Shown here: positions 53,791 to 63,637 of the stretch, piece by piece
Layout: each line of letters starts with the position of its first letter
Numbering within the stretch: position 1 is the first letter of the stretch
Assembly (NCBI RefSeq): GCF_036021035.1
Contig: NZ_CP107930.1
Span: 992,001-1,056,000 of the forward strand
Direction of reading: 5' to 3'
DNA length: 64,000 bases
DNA from: Kineococcus sp. NBC_00420
GTDB lineage: Bacteria > Actinomycetota > Actinomycetes > Actinomycetales > Kineococcaceae
Made by a program: the position numbers and the translations under genes
Notes under the pieces: generated by a model
Told to the model about the DNA's origin: nothing
Database searches by the model: none
Seen by the model: only the letters and a program-made list of their open reading frames with translations

Positions 53791-53820
53791 GGGAGGGGCC
53801 GCCGGGCGGCGGCCCCTCCC
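53791..53820 (-). terminator. Hairpin terminator of ilvE
   Basis: Perfect 13-bp stem (53791-53803 with 53808-53820) and 4-base loop starting just past the ilvE stop. It separates ilvE from the FAH gene on the same strand. A weaker 6-bp hairpin (53771-53790) follows. Confidence 0.8.
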
Positions 53821-53821
53821 C

Positions 53822-54946
53822 TCAGACCAGTCTGCGCAGCCAGCCGTGGGTGTCCTCGGCCCGGCCGTACTGGATGTCGAGCAGCTTCTCCCGGATCGTC
53901 ATCGTGACCTCGCCGGCGGAACCGGTCCCGTGCGAGAGTTCCCCGTCCGCCGACACGAGCTTGCCGACCGGGGTGACCGCAGCCGCTGTGCCGCAGGCGA
54001 ACACCTCGGTGATCCGACCCGAGGCGACCCCCTCGCGCCACTCGTCGATGCTCACGCGGCGCTCGCTGACGTCGTGGCCGAGGTCCTTGGCGAGGTCGAT
54101 GATCGAGGCGCGGGTGATGCCCTCGAGGATGGTGCCGGTGAGTTCAGGGGTCACGATCGAACCGTCGTCGTGGACGAAGTACAGGTTCATCCCGCCGAGT
54201 TCCTCGACGTACTTCTGCTCGGCGGAGTCGAGGAAGCACACCTGGTCGCAGCCGTGCTCGCCCGCCTCGTCCTGCGCGGCGAGGCTGGCGGCGTAGTTCC
54301 CGCCGCACTTGGCCGAACCCGTGCCCCCCAGGGCGGCGCGGGAGTAGTTCTGCGACAGCCAGATCGAGACCGGCTTCACCCCGCCGGAGAAGTAGGCGCC
54401 GGCCGGGGAGGCGATGACGAGGAACTTCACCTCGTGCGCCGCGCGGACCCCGAGGAACGCCTCGGTGGCGACCATGAACGGACGCAGGTACAGGGAGGAC
54501 TCCCCACCCGTGGGGACCCAGGCCTCGTCGGCCCGGACCAGCTGGGTGATCGCCTCGAGGAACGTCTCCTCGCCGATCTCGGGCAGCGCGAGACGTCGCG
54601 CGGACCGCGCCATGCGCGCCGCGTTGGCCTCGGGACGGAAGGTCCAGACGCTGCCGTCGGCGTGGCGGTAGGCCTTGAGCCCCTCGAAGATCTCCTGCGC
54701 GTAGTGCAGCACCGCGGCGGCCGGGTCGAGTTGCAGCGGCCCGTAGGGGACGACGGCGGTGTCGTGCCAGCCCTCGCCCTTCGTCCAGGTGGCGATGGCC
54801 ATGTGGTCGGTGAAGAACTTCCCGAACCCCGGCGCCCGGAGGATCTCCGCCCGACGCTCCGCCGCGACCGGAGTGGCCGACGGCGTGACGGGGAACGTCA
54901 GCCGGGGGGCGGATCCGGTGGGGGTGGCGGTCGGCGTGGCGCTCAT
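53822..54946 (-). CDS. ilvE: Branched-chain amino acid aminotransferase
   Basis: PLP enzyme that makes leucine, isoleucine and valine from their keto acids. 374 residues. Seen: YAQEIFEGLKAYRHADGSVW, YLRPFMVATEAFLGV, the PLP lysine in GSAKCGGNYAASLAAQ and VFACGTAAAVTPVG. ATG 54946 has AGGAGA 6-7 bases upstream. It follows leuB by 49 bases on the same strand, an actinobacterial leuB-ilvE pair. Confidence 0.95.
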   Translation of the reverse strand: MSATPTATPTGSAPRLTFPVTPSATPVAAERRAEILRAPGFGKFFTDHMAIATWTKGEGWHDTAVVPYGPLQLDPAAAVLHYAQEIFEGLKAYRHADGSVWTFRPEANAARMARSARRLALPEIGEETFLEAITQLVRADEAWVPTGGESSLYLRPFMVATEAFLGVRAAHEVKFLVIASPAGAYFSGGVKPVSIWLSQNYSRAALGGTGSAKCGGNYAASLAAQDEAGEHGCDQVCFLDSAEQKYVEELGGMNLYFVHDDGSIVTPELTGTILEGITRASIIDLAKDLGHDVSERRVSIDEWREGVASGRITEVFACGTAAAVTPVGKLVSADGELSHGTGSAGEVTMTIREKLLDIQYGRAEDTHGWLRRLV

Positions 54947-54995
54947 GCGCGGTCTCCTCGTGAGCTGACGGTGGTGGATCGACGGTACCCCGCGC

Positions 54996-56048
54996 TCAGG
55001 CGGTCGCGGCGGCGGCCAGCGCGTCGCCGACCTCCGCCGTGGAGCGCGTCCCGACCTCACCGCTCGCCCGGGCGGCCAGGTCCGCGGTGACGGCCGCGTC
55101 GACGCGCGCCGCGGCCTCGTCCCGGCCGAGGTGGGAGAGCAGCAGCGAGACCGACAGCACGGCGGCCGTCGGGTCCGCGAGCTGGCGACCCGCGATGTCG
55201 GGGGCCGAGCCGTGGACGGGTTCGAACATGCTGGGGGCGGTGCGGTCCGGGTTGACGTTGCCGGACGCGGCGAGGCCGATCCCGCCGGTCACGGCCGCGG
55301 CGAGGTCGGTGAGGATGTCGCCGAAGAGGTTGTCGGTGACGATCACGTCGAACCGCGACGGGTCGGTCACCATGAAGATCGTGGCCGCGTCGACGTGCAG
55401 GTAGTCGACGGCGACGTCGGGGAACTCCGTCCCGACCGCCTCGACGGTGCGGCGCCACAGGTGCCCGGCGTGCACGAGGACGTTGTGCTTGTGCACCAGC
55501 GTGAGCTTGCGGCGCGGACGTGCCGCGGCGCGGGCGAAGGCGTCGCGCACGACGCGCTCGACCCCGAAGGCGGTGTTGACGCTCACCTCGGTGGCGATCT
55601 CCTGCGGCGTGCCGACCCGCAGCGCACCGCCGTTGCCGACGTAGGGACCCTCGGTGCCCTCGCGGACGACGACGAAGTCGATGTCGCCCGGGTCACCCAG
55701 CGGGCTCGGCACCCCGGGGAACAGCTTCGAGGGGCGCAGGTTGACGTAGTGGTCCAGCGCGAAGCGCAGCTTGAGCAGCAGCCCGCGCTCCAGGACCCCG
55801 CTGGGCACGCTCGGGTCACCGACGGCGCCGAGGAGGATCGCGTCGTGACCGCGGACCTCTTCGAGGACGGTGTCGGGCAGCGTCTCCCCCGTGCGGTGGT
55901 AGAGCCGGGCGCCGAGGTCGTACTCGGTGGTCGAGACCTTCTGGCCCGCCTGGTCCAGCACCGCGGAGAGCACCTTGAGGGCCTCGACGGTCACCTCCTG
56001 GCCGATGCCGTCGCCGGGGATGACCGCGAGTCGCAGGGTGTCCGTCAT
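54996..56048 (-). CDS. leuB: 3-isopropylmalate dehydrogenase
   Basis: Oxidises and decarboxylates 3-isopropylmalate with NAD+, third step of leucine synthesis. 350 residues. Seen: [69 protein letters not shown] and [16 protein letters not shown] 56048 is the family-like start; the 14 residues upstream are not conserved. With leuCD and ilvE the window holds three leucine genes plus the transaminase; leuA is absent. Confidence 0.96.
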   Translation of the reverse strand: MTDTLRLAVIPGDGIGQEVTVEALKVLSAVLDQAGQKVSTTEYDLGARLYHRTGETLPDTVLEEVRGHDAILLGAVGDPSVPSGVLERGLLLKLRFALDHYVNLRPSKLFPGVPSPLGDPGDIDFVVVREGTEGPYVGNGGALRVGTPQEIATEVSVNTAFGVERVVRDAFARAAARPRRKLTLVHKHNVLVHAGHLWRRTVEAVGTEFPDVAVDYLHVDAATIFMVTDPSRFDVIVTDNLFGDILTDLAAAVTGGIGLAASGNVNPDRTAPSMFEPVHGSAPDIAGRQLADPTAAVLSVSLLLSHLGRDEAAARVDAAVTADLAARASGEVGTRSTAEVGDALAAAATA

Positions 56049-56195
56049 GCGCGCGAGGCTAGTCGAGACCACGGTCGACCTGTCCAGCATGCGGTCACCT
56101 CGTCTCGTCGTGCGGACGGGTCATCCCGCGGGGGGACGGCCCGGATCCCCCCGCGGCCCGACGCCGGCGCCCGCCGGGATCCCTACGCTGTGACG

Positions 56196-57380
56196 GTGTT
56201 GCCGGAACCGAGGCGGAACGTCTTCGACCGCGTCGTGAACTGGACGCGGGCCAACAGCCTGCTCATCGACGCCCTGACCGCCCTCGTCCTGGCGGGGATC
56301 GGCTGGCTCAGCAGCCTCTCGGCCGGACTCGCGGGAGGCCTGGCCGGCGCCGTGGTCAGTGCGGGGATGTGCCTGCCGCTGGCGGTCCGTCGACGTCACC
56401 CGGAGGTCTCCGGCGGGCTCGTCGCCTTCTTCGGCCTCTCCCAGCTCCTCCTGCCCAGCCCCGCGTTCGGCAACGTCGCGGTCCTCGCCGCGGTGTACGC
56501 CCTGGCCGCCTACGCGAAGCCCTGGGCCTCCCGGGGCGGGCTCGCCCTGGGCCTGGCCGGGGCCCTGGTCTGCGCGGTCCGGTTCTTCAGCGGCACCGGG
56601 ATCGGCGCCGTCGTCCTGCTCAGCGCCTTCATCGGCTTCATGGTGCTGGCCAGCTGGTCGCTGGGGAGCCTGCGCCGTTCCCAGCGCCAGAACGAGGTGG
56701 CCCTCGTGGAGCGCGCGCGGCTGCTGGAGAACGAACGGGACAACGAGTCCCGGCTGGCGGCGACCGCGGAACGCCAGCGCATCGCCCGCGAGATGCACGA
56801 CGTCGTGGCGCACTCGTTGTCGGTGATCATCGCCCAGGCCGACGGCGGGCGCTACGCCGCCCAGGCCGATCCGGCGATCGCGCCGACGGTGCTGGAGACG
56901 ATCTCCGGCACCGGACGCCAGGCCCTGGCCGACATGCGCAACCTCCTCGGCGTCCTGCGGCAGGGACCCGGCGACGAACTCGCCCCGCAACCGGACGCGC
57001 GGATGATCCCGGAACTGGTCGAGCAGGTGCGCACCAGCGGCCTCGAGGTGGAGGCCGAGGTCCTCGGCCCCCCGCGGGAACTGCCGCCGGCGATCGGGCT
57101 GGCCGCCTACCGGATCGTCCAGGAGTCGCTGACCAACGTCCTCAAGCACGCCGGTCCGCGGGCCCGGACCCGGGTCGTCGTCCGCTGGGACGACGACGCC
57201 CTGCGGCTCGACGTCGAGGACGACGGCCGCGGCGCGGCGTCCATGGTCCAGCCGAGCCCCGGCGGGCAGGGTCTGGTGGGGATGTCGGAGCGGGCCCGGC
57301 TGCACGGTGGGTCGGTGACGTCGGGGCCGCGCACCGGTGGGGGTTTCTCCGTGCGGGCGCGCCTTCCCTACAGTTCGTGA
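56196..57380 (+). CDS. NarL-type sensor histidine kinase
   Basis: A 394-residue kinase with five to six N-terminal helices (about 20-155) and no large sensor domain, a linking coil, then a HisKA_3 dimerisation domain with the phospho-acceptor in RIAREMHDVVAHSL (His201) and a HATPase_c domain (ESLTNVLKHA, VEDDGRGAA, GLVGMSERARLHGG). A TACGCT box at 56184-56189 suggests a leaderless message from GTG 56196; GTG 56190 is the alternative. It precedes its response regulator by one base. The signal is unknown. Confidence 0.92.
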   Translation: MLPEPRRNVFDRVVNWTRANSLLIDALTALVLAGIGWLSSLSAGLAGGLAGAVVSAGMCLPLAVRRRHPEVSGGLVAFFGLSQLLLPSPAFGNVAVLAAVYALAAYAKPWASRGGLALGLAGALVCAVRFFSGTGIGAVVLLSAFIGFMVLASWSLGSLRRSQRQNEVALVERARLLENERDNESRLAATAERQRIAREMHDVVAHSLSVIIAQADGGRYAAQADPAIAPTVLETISGTGRQALADMRNLLGVLRQGPGDELAPQPDARMIPELVEQVRTSGLEVEAEVLGPPRELPPAIGLAAYRIVQESLTNVLKHAGPRARTRVVVRWDDDALRLDVEDDGRGAASMVQPSPGGQGLVGMSERARLHGGSVTSGPRTGGGFSVRARLPYSS

Positions 57381-57381
57381 C

Positions 57382-58107
57382 GTGAGCGATCCCACCGAAC
57401 CGATCCGCGTCGTCCTCGTCGACGACCAGCAGCTGGTGCGCGCCGGGTTCCGGATGGTCATCGACTCCCAACCCGACCTGCACGTCGTGGGCGAGGCCTC
57501 CGACGGGGCCGACGCCGTGCGGGTCGTCACCTCCACCCCCTGCGACGTCGTGCTGATGGACGTGCGCATGCCCGGTCTCGACGGGATCGAGGCGACGCGG
57601 CGCATCACCTCGGCCATCACCTCGGGCAGCGCCTCGGCGGGCCCCAAGGTCGTGGTGCTGACGACCTTCGACCTCGACGAGTACGTCGTCTCGGCGATCG
57701 GTGCGGGGGCGAGCGGTTTCCTGCTCAAGGACGCGCCGCCGGAGGAACTCCTGGCCGCGGTGCGCACGGTGCACTCCGGCGACGCGGTCATCGCGGCGAG
57801 TTCCACCCGCCGGCTGCTGCAGCACGTGGGCCCGTTGCTGCGGGCCGGTGCGGCGACTCCCTCCGCTGCGCCGCAGGGGATCCCGACGGACCTGACCCCC
57901 CGGGAGCGGGAGGTGCTGGAGTGCATGGCCCACGGGTTGACCAACGGCGAGATCGCCCAGCGCTTCGTCGTCTCCGAGGCGACGGTGAAGACGCACGTCG
58001 GACGGGTGCTGGCCAAGACGCACTCGCGCGACCGGGTGCAGGCCGTCGTGCTGGCCTACGCCGCCGGGCTCGTCCAGCCCGGCGACGTGCTGCGCGACGC
58101 GCGGTAG
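57382..58107 (+). CDS. NarL/LuxR-type response regulator
   Basis: A 241-residue DNA-binding regulator. Receiver domain: acidic pocket VLVDDQQLVR, phospho-acceptor Asp60 in VVLMDVRMPG, signalling Thr in VVLTTFDLDEY and Lys in FLLKDAPPEE. Output domain: LuxR-type HTH (LTPREREVLECMAHGLTNGE, VSEATVKTHVGRVLAK). Partner of the adjacent kinase. Targets unknown. Its stop lies 3 bases from the convergent purT stop. Confidence 0.94.
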   Translation: MSDPTEPIRVVLVDDQQLVRAGFRMVIDSQPDLHVVGEASDGADAVRVVTSTPCDVVLMDVRMPGLDGIEATRRITSAITSGSASAGPKVVVLTTFDLDEYVVSAIGAGASGFLLKDAPPEELLAAVRTVHSGDAVIAASSTRRLLQHVGPLLRAGAATPSAAPQGIPTDLTPREREVLECMAHGLTNGEIAQRFVVSEATVKTHVGRVLAKTHSRDRVQAVVLAYAAGLVQPGDVLRDAR

Positions 58108-58110
58108 GCG

Positions 58111-59307
58111 CTACGCCCGGGGACGCACCGCGGCGGCCGCACGGGTCGCGCGGTCGCGCGCCTGCTCGACGTCGGCCCCCCGGGCCAGCGCGACGCCCAT
58201 CCGGCGGCGGGTGAAGCTCTCCGGTTTGCCGAACCAGCGCAGGTCGCTGCCGGGCACGGCGAGCGCCTCGGCGGCCCCGTCGGCGGAGATGGCGACGGCG
58301 TCGACGCCGCCGTAGATCACGGCGCTGGCGCCGGTGGAGTGCCGTTCGACGTCGACGGGCAGTCCGAGGAGGGCCCGGGCGTGCAGGTCGAACTCGCTGA
58401 GGAACTGCGTGGCCAGGGTGACCATGCCGGTGTCGTGCGGACGGGGGCTGACCTCGCTGAAGAGCACCTCGTCGCCGCGGACGAAGAGTTCGACGCCGAA
58501 CAGCCCGGTGCCGCCGAGGTCGGTGGTGACGGCGGCGGCGATCTCCTGCGCCCGCGCCAGAGCGGTCGGCGACATGGGGTGCGGCTGCCAGCTCTCGACG
58601 TAGTCGCCCCGTTCCTGGCGGTGCCCGACGGGGTCGCAGAACCGGGTGACGACCTCGCCGTCGGCGTCGAGGGAGCGGACGGTGAGGAGGGTGATCTCGT
58701 AGTCGAACTCGACGAAACCCTCGACGATGACCCGGGGTCGCTCGACGCGGGCGCCGGAGCGGGCGTACTCCCACGCCGCCTCGACGTCGGCGGCCGAACG
58801 CAGCGTGCTCTGTCCCTTGCCGGAACTGGAGACGACGGGTTTCACGACGCACGGGAACCCGATCGTCCCGCCGGTGGCGGCGTGGAGCTCCTCGAGGGAG
58901 TCGCAGAACGCGTAGGGGCTCGTGGGCAGACCCAGGGTCTCTGCCGCGAGGCGGCGGATCCCCTCGCGGTCCATGGTCAACCGGGCGGCCCGGGCGGTGG
59001 GGACGACCCGGAAACCCTCGGCCTCCAGCTCGACGAGGACGTCGGTGGCGATCGCCTCGATCTCGGGGACGATGACGTCCGGTCGCTCCGCCCGCAGTAG
59101 GGCGCGCAGGGCGTCCGGGTCGCTCATCGCGATGGTGCGGGAGTGGTGGGCGACCTGCTGGGCCGGGGCGCCCTCGTAGCGGTCGACGGCGATCGTCTCG
59201 ACCCCCAGGCGCTGCAGGGCGATGACGACCTCCTTGGCCAGCTCACCGGAGCCGAGCATCAGGACGCGCGTCGCGGACGGGGAGTTCGGGGTGCCGAGGG
59301 TGACCAC
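58111..59307 (-). CDS. purT: Formate-dependent phosphoribosylglycinamide formyltransferase
   Basis: Purine synthesis enzyme that makes FGAR from GAR with formate and ATP, bypassing folate-dependent PurN. 398 residues, ATP-grasp fold. Seen: [67 protein letters not shown] and [20 protein letters not shown] 59307 is the start that matches the family. It stands alone, 182 bases from the divergent ABC operon. Confidence 0.95.
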   Translation of the reverse strand: MVTLGTPNSPSATRVLMLGSGELAKEVVIALQRLGVETIAVDRYEGAPAQQVAHHSRTIAMSDPDALRALLRAERPDVIVPEIEAIATDVLVELEAEGFRVVPTARAARLTMDREGIRRLAAETLGLPTSPYAFCDSLEELHAATGGTIGFPCVVKPVVSSSGKGQSTLRSAADVEAAWEYARSGARVERPRVIVEGFVEFDYEITLLTVRSLDADGEVVTRFCDPVGHRQERGDYVESWQPHPMSPTALARAQEIAAAVTTDLGGTGLFGVELFVRGDEVLFSEVSPRPHDTGMVTLATQFLSEFDLHARALLGLPVDVERHSTGASAVIYGGVDAVAISADGAAEALAVPGSDLRWFGKPESFTRRRMGVALARGADVEQARDRATRAAAAVRPRA

Positions 59308-59489
59308 GGGCAGGAGCCTAGGTGCATCGACCACTGGAGTCGGTGGCGTCGGCCCCGCGCCCGGAGCGGCGGGAGGACCGTCAGACCACGGGATGACCTC
59401 AGGATCCACTCAGGGCCAGACGCTGCGCGGGGCCGCGGTCCCTAGCGTCGAGGGTGTTCGAGAACCCCCGCGATCCTGGGAGAACCACC

Positions 59490-60230
59490 GTGTCCGAGCT
59501 CCACGACAGTTCCGCGGTCCGTGCCGTGGGTCTGCGCAAGACCTACGGCCGCGGTGACGCCGTCGTGCACGCCCTCGCCGGGGTGGACGTCGAGTTCACC
59601 CGGGGCGAGTTCACCGCGATCATGGGCCCCTCGGGTTCCGGCAAGTCCACCTTGATGCACTGCCTCGCCGGCCTCGACGTCGCCTCCGCGGGGCAGGTCT
59701 TCCTCGGTGACACCGAACTCACCGCCCTGAAGGACGCCGAGCTCACCCGGCTGCGACGGGACCGGATCGGTTTCGTGTTCCAGAGCTTCAACCTGCTGCC
59801 CGTCCTCGACGCCGAGGAGAACATGCTGCTGCCGCTGCGCCTGGCGGGCCGGGAGCCCGACGCGGCCTGGCGCGACGACGTCGTCCACCGGCTCGGGCTG
59901 ACCGACCGGCTCCGGCACCGCCCGCACGAACTCTCCGGTGGGCAGCAGCAGCGCGTCGCCGTCGCCCGCGCGCTGCTCCCCCGCCCCGACGTCGTCTTCG
60001 CCGACGAACCCACCGGGAACCTCGACTCCCGCGCCGGCGCGGAGGTCCTCAGCCTGCTGCGCGGCAGCGTCCGCGAGGTCGGCCAGACCGTCGTGATGGT
60101 GACCCACGACCCGGTCGCGGCGAGCTACGCCGACCGCGTCGTCCTCATCGCCGACGGCGGTCTCGCGGGTGGGCTGACCAGCCCCACCCCGGACGACGTC
60201 ATCGACGCCCTGCGCACCCTGGGGGTCTGA
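59490..60230 (+). CDS. MacB/LolD-type ABC exporter ATPase
   Basis: A 246-residue ATPase. Walker A GPSGSGKS, Q-loop FVFQSFNLLPVLDAEEN, signature LSGGQQQRVAVARAL, Walker B VVFADEPTGNLDSR and H-loop MVTHDP are intact. The NLLP and GNLDS forms mark the type VII (MacB/FtsE) group. GTG 59490 has GGGAGAA 6 bases upstream. The permease gene starts 3 bases after its stop. Confidence 0.94.
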   Translation: MSELHDSSAVRAVGLRKTYGRGDAVVHALAGVDVEFTRGEFTAIMGPSGSGKSTLMHCLAGLDVASAGQVFLGDTELTALKDAELTRLRRDRIGFVFQSFNLLPVLDAEENMLLPLRLAGREPDAAWRDDVVHRLGLTDRLRHRPHELSGGQQQRVAVARALLPRPDVVFADEPTGNLDSRAGAEVLSLLRGSVREVGQTVVMVTHDPVAASYADRVVLIADGGLAGGLTSPTPDDVIDALRTLGV

Positions 60231-60233
60231 ACC

Positions 60234-62750
60234 GTGCTCCGGGTGACCCTGGCCCAGTTGCGTGCGCACGGCGCACGCGTGCTCGCCTCCTGCCTCACGA
60301 TCGTCATCGCCGTGGGTTTCGTGGTGGCGACCCTGTCCCTGAACGCGACGGCGAAGGCCGCTGTCCTGCAGGGGGTCGGCGCGCAGTTCGTCGCCAGCGA
60401 CGTCGTCGTGACCCCGAGCGACCCCTACGCCGAGGACCAGCCGCTCACCGCCCTCGAACCCGTGGTGGCGGCCCTGCCGGGCGTCGCCGCGGTCGCGGGT
60501 GACCTCTCCACCTCCGTCGAGGTGCGACTGCCGGACCGGACCGGTGCGACGTCGGCGCAGGCCCGCAGCGTCGGCAGTCCGGGGACGCTGCGGTGGCAGC
60601 ACGTCAGCAGCGGCCGCCTGCCGCAGGACGCGGACGAGATCGCCGTCTCCGACCGCGTCGACGTCGCGCCCGGGACGCGGATCGCCCTCACGTACTACCC
60701 CGTGGGCGACGACGCCTCCGGGTCCCCGGAACCCGTCACCCAGCAGGTGACCGTCGTCGGGACCGTCGACCTCGCCGGGGACCCCCGCGCGGGCCTGGTG
60801 CCGACGGTCTTCGGCACCGACGAGGCGGTCACCGCGTGGGGCGCGGGATCCCCCGACCGGCTGCGGGTGGCCGCCTCCCCGGGGACCGACCTCGCCGCCC
60901 TGCTGGACAGGATCGCCGCGGTCGCGCCGGCCACGGTGACCGTCACCACCGGCGAGCAGGCCGCGCAGGACGTCGCCGACTCCTTCACCGGGGACGCGCA
61001 GAGCCTGACCAGCGTCCTGCTGGCCTTCGGGGCGATCGCCGTCCTCGTCGCCGGGCTCGTCATCGCGAACACCTTCGCGGTGCTGCTGGCCCAGCGCACC
61101 CGCGAGCTCGCCCTGCTCCGCTGCGTGGGTGCGGACCGCGGCCAGATCGGTCGCAGCGTCCTGGGCGAGGCGTTCGTCGTCGGGCTGCTCGCCTCGATCG
61201 TCGGCGTGCTGGCCGGGTCCGGTCTCGCCCGGGCGGTGGCGGGGCTGGCCGGTCGCGTCGACTCCCCCGTCCCGTTGACCGACGTCGTCCTGCCCCCCTC
61301 CGCGGTCCTCGCGGGTCTCGTCCTCGGCACCGTGGTGACGGTCCTCGCCGCGCTCGCCCCGGCACGGGCCGCGACCCGGGTCGCGCCGCTGGCCGCGCTG
61401 CGGCCGCTGTCCACCGCTCCGGTGCGCTCCCGGGCCGGCGTCGTGCGCCTCGTGCTCGGTCTCGTGGTGACCGTCCCCGCCACCGCCGCCATGGTCGTGC
61501 TGGCCGCCGGTGGCCAGCTCCTGGGTGCCCTCGTCGCGGGAGCCCTCAGCTTCCTCGGGTTCCTGCTGCTGGCCCAGCACCTCGTGCCGGCGCTCGTCGC
61601 CCTGGCGGGCAGGCCGTTCCGACGCCTGGGCGGGGTACCGGCCCGACTCGCCGCCGGGAACTCGCTCCGCAACCCCCGGCGCACGGCCGCCACCGCCACC
61701 GCCCTGGTCATCGGGGTGACGCTGACGACGGCCATGGTCGTCGGGACCTCCTCGACACGGGTCAGCGCCCTGCGCGCCATGGACGCCGGCTACCCGACCG
61801 ACGTGGTCGCCACCGCCTCGCAGCCCTGGGGGTCCGACGTCGTGGCCGCGGTGCGCGGGGTCGACGGCGTCGCCGGTCTCGCGCTGGTCGAGAACCTGGA
61901 CCTCACGACCGCGGACGGTTCGCTGAACCTCACGGTCGACGCCGTCGACCCGGCCGCGGCGGGCGCCGTCGTGCGCTCGCAGCAGCGCTCGCCCCTGCCC
62001 CGGGCCGGTCAGATCGTCCTCCCGGCCACCCTCGGTGCCGGTCTCTCCGACGGGGACACGCTGGCCCTGCAGGTCCTCGACGACGCCGGCGCGCCGAGCG
62101 GCGCCGCCGTCCCGTTCACCGTCCGGGTCGCCCCGGACAGCCAGTCCCCGGCGGTCATCACCCAGGCCGACGCGCAGCGGCTGCGGAGCGACCTCGAGCC
62201 GACGGGCGCCTGGATCCGCCTGGCCGACGGGGACACCGGGGCCCAGGCCGCGGCGACGGACCGGATCTCGGAGGCCCTCGCCCAGGTCCTGCCCTCCAGC
62301 GACGTCCAGGGCATCGCCAGCCTGCGCAACTCCCTGGACCAGCTCCTCACGACGATGCTCCTCATCGTGACCGGGTTGCTGGCCGTGGCCGTCGTCATCG
62401 CCCTCATCGGGGTCGGCAACACCCTCGCCCTCTCCGTCGTCGAACGACGGCAGGAGTCAGGCCTGCTGCGGGCCCTGGGGCTGACCCGCGGCCAGCTGCG
62501 CGCCGTGCTGGCCTGGGAGGCGCTGCTCGTGGCCGGCGTCGCCGCGGTGCTGGGGGTGGTCCTCGGCACCGGGTACGGCCTGGCCGGGACGGCCTCGGTG
62601 CTCAGCGCCGAGATGCCGGTCGTGCTCGCCGTGCCGTGGGGTCAGGTCGGGGGGATCGTCGTCGTCGCCGCGCTCGCCGGGGTGCTCGCCTCGGTGCTGC
62701 CGGCACGACGTGCAGCGAGGACACCCCCGGTCGCCGCCATCGCCGACTGA
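60234..62750 (+). CDS. FtsX/MacB-type ABC permease, duplicated FtsX domain
   Basis: An 838-residue permease with the type VII layout: one N-terminal helix, a large extracytoplasmic domain (about 45-245), three helices with FtsX motif (RTRELALLRCVGADRGQIGR), two or more central helices, a second extracytoplasmic domain (about 500-680) and a second FtsX domain (RRQESGLLRALGLTRGQLRA). Such proteins use mechanotransmission to move lipids, peptides or antibiotics out. Paired with the preceding ATPase; no membrane-fusion protein is adjacent. Substrate unknown. Confidence 0.92.
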   Translation: MLRVTLAQLRAHGARVLASCLTIVIAVGFVVATLSLNATAKAAVLQGVGAQFVASDVVVTPSDPYAEDQPLTALEPVVAALPGVAAVAGDLSTSVEVRLPDRTGATSAQARSVGSPGTLRWQHVSSGRLPQDADEIAVSDRVDVAPGTRIALTYYPVGDDASGSPEPVTQQVTVVGTVDLAGDPRAGLVPTVFGTDEAVTAWGAGSPDRLRVAASPGTDLAALLDRIAAVAPATVTVTTGEQAAQDVADSFTGDAQSLTSVLLAFGAIAVLVAGLVIANTFAVLLAQRTRELALLRCVGADRGQIGRSVLGEAFVVGLLASIVGVLAGSGLARAVAGLAGRVDSPVPLTDVVLPPSAVLAGLVLGTVVTVLAALAPARAATRVAPLAALRPLSTAPVRSRAGVVRLVLGLVVTVPATAAMVVLAAGGQLLGALVAGALSFLGFLLLAQHLVPALVALAGRPFRRLGGVPARLAAGNSLRNPRRTAATATALVIGVTLTTAMVVGTSSTRVSALRAMDAGYPTDVVATASQPWGSDVVAAVRGVDGVAGLALVENLDLTTADGSLNLTVDAVDPAAAGAVVRSQQRSPLPRAGQIVLPATLGAGLSDGDTLALQVLDDAGAPSGAAVPFTVRVAPDSQSPAVITQADAQRLRSDLEPTGAWIRLADGDTGAQAAATDRISEALAQVLPSSDVQGIASLRNSLDQLLTTMLLIVTGLLAVAVVIALIGVGNTLALSVVERRQESGLLRALGLTRGQLRAVLAWEALLVAGVAAVLGVVLGTGYGLAGTASVLSAEMPVVLAVPWGQVGGIVVVAALAGVLASVLPARRAARTPPVAAIAD

Positions 62751-62768
62751 CCCTGAGACGCTGTCGGC

Positions 62769-63074
62769 ATGGCTGTCGTGAAGATCAACGCGATCGAGGT
62801 CCCCGAGGGTGGCGGGCCCGAGCTGGAGCGCCGGTTCGGCGCCCGCATGGGTGCGGTCGAGGGAACTCCCGGGTTCCTCGGTTTCGAACTCCTGCGCCCC
62901 GTCTCGGGGGAGACCCGCTACTTCGTCTACACGAAGTGGGAGAGCGAGGAGGCGTTCCAGGCCTGGGCCGGCGGGGGCGCGCAGGCCGCCCACGCGGGCG
63001 AGCGGGCCAAGCCGGTCGCCACCGGCGCCTCGCTGCTGGAGTTCGAGGTCGTCCTCGGCGCCGACCCGAGCTGA
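62769..63074 (+). CDS. mhuD: MhuD-like haem-degrading monooxygenase
   Basis: A 101-residue ABM-fold enzyme. It closely resembles the M. tuberculosis haem-degrading protein MhuD from memory: start VVKINAIEVPEG, GFLGFELLRPVSGETRYFV and KPVATGASLLEFEVVL. All three residues I recall as key there are at matching numbers: Asn7, Trp66 and His75 (haem ligand). It would open the haem ring and free iron in the cytoplasm. It starts 18 bases after the ABC permease and 10 bases before the next gene. No haem-uptake gene is in view. Confidence 0.88.
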   Translation: MAVVKINAIEVPEGGGPELERRFGARMGAVEGTPGFLGFELLRPVSGETRYFVYTKWESEEAFQAWAGGGAQAAHAGERAKPVATGASLLEFEVVLGADPS

Positions 63075-63084
63075 TCCCGCACCG

Positions 63085-63612
63085 ATGAGGATCGACTCCG
63101 CGGGCCACGCCCCGGGGGCACCCACGCTGGTGCTCCCGGGGCGCGGCTACGACGCCGACCGGCCCGTCCTGCGGGTGGTCCGCGACGAACTGCTCGCCGC
63201 CGGGCACCGGGTGCTGACCCTCTCCTGGGACGGCCCCGCCCCCACCGCGGCTGACACCCCCGACCTGGTGCGGGCCCTGCTGCACGACCTCCGCCCGAAC
63301 TTCGTCGTCGCGAAGTCGCTGACCACGCTGGCCCTGCCCGTGGCCGCGGACCTCGCGCTCGCGGGCATCTGGCTGACGCCGTTGCTCGACGAACCGGCCG
63401 TCGGGCTCGCCGCCGCCCGCTCGCACGCGCACACCCTGCTCGTCGGCGGGACGGCCGACCCGTCGTGGAACCGGACCCTGGCCCACGAGAGCGACCGCGA
63501 GGTCCTCGAGTTCGTCGGCGCCGACCACGTCCTGGAGTTCCCCGGGGACCCCGCGGCGACCGCCGACGCCCTGGACCGGTTGCGCGCCGGGGTGCGCGAA
63601 TTCCTGGGCTAG
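63085..63612 (+). CDS. Small alpha/beta-hydrolase-like protein
   Basis: A 175-residue protein with the order of a short alpha/beta hydrolase: LVLPGRGYDADRPVL (oxyanion-like loop), a strand-plus-K-S-L segment VVAKSLTTLALP in place of the usual GxSxG elbow, LLVGGTADPSW and GADHVLEF with the putative His. The missing GxSxG glycine points to altered or absent activity. ATG 63085 lies 10 bases after mhuD, so it may be cotranscribed with it. Function unknown. Confidence 0.75.
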   Translation: MRIDSAGHAPGAPTLVLPGRGYDADRPVLRVVRDELLAAGHRVLTLSWDGPAPTAADTPDLVRALLHDLRPNFVVAKSLTTLALPVAADLALAGIWLTPLLDEPAVGLAAARSHAHTLLVGGTADPSWNRTLAHESDREVLEFVGADHVLEFPGDPAATADALDRLRAGVREFLG

Positions 63613-63637
63613 AACTCGAACGGGGCTAGAACTCGAA
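63606..63637. repeat. 15-bp direct repeat around two convergent stop codons
   Basis: GGGCTAGAACTCGAA occurs at 63606-63620 and 63623-63637. The first copy carries the hydrolase TAG; the second carries the LLM-oxidoreductase stop. Probably a small local duplication of a gene end. Confidence 0.7.

Noticed and set aside
54996-58107. Two-component system as regulator of leuB and ilvE
   Set aside because: It is divergent from leuB with no shared palindrome that I can see, and such NarL pairs usually sense envelope signals. Adjacency alone is not enough.
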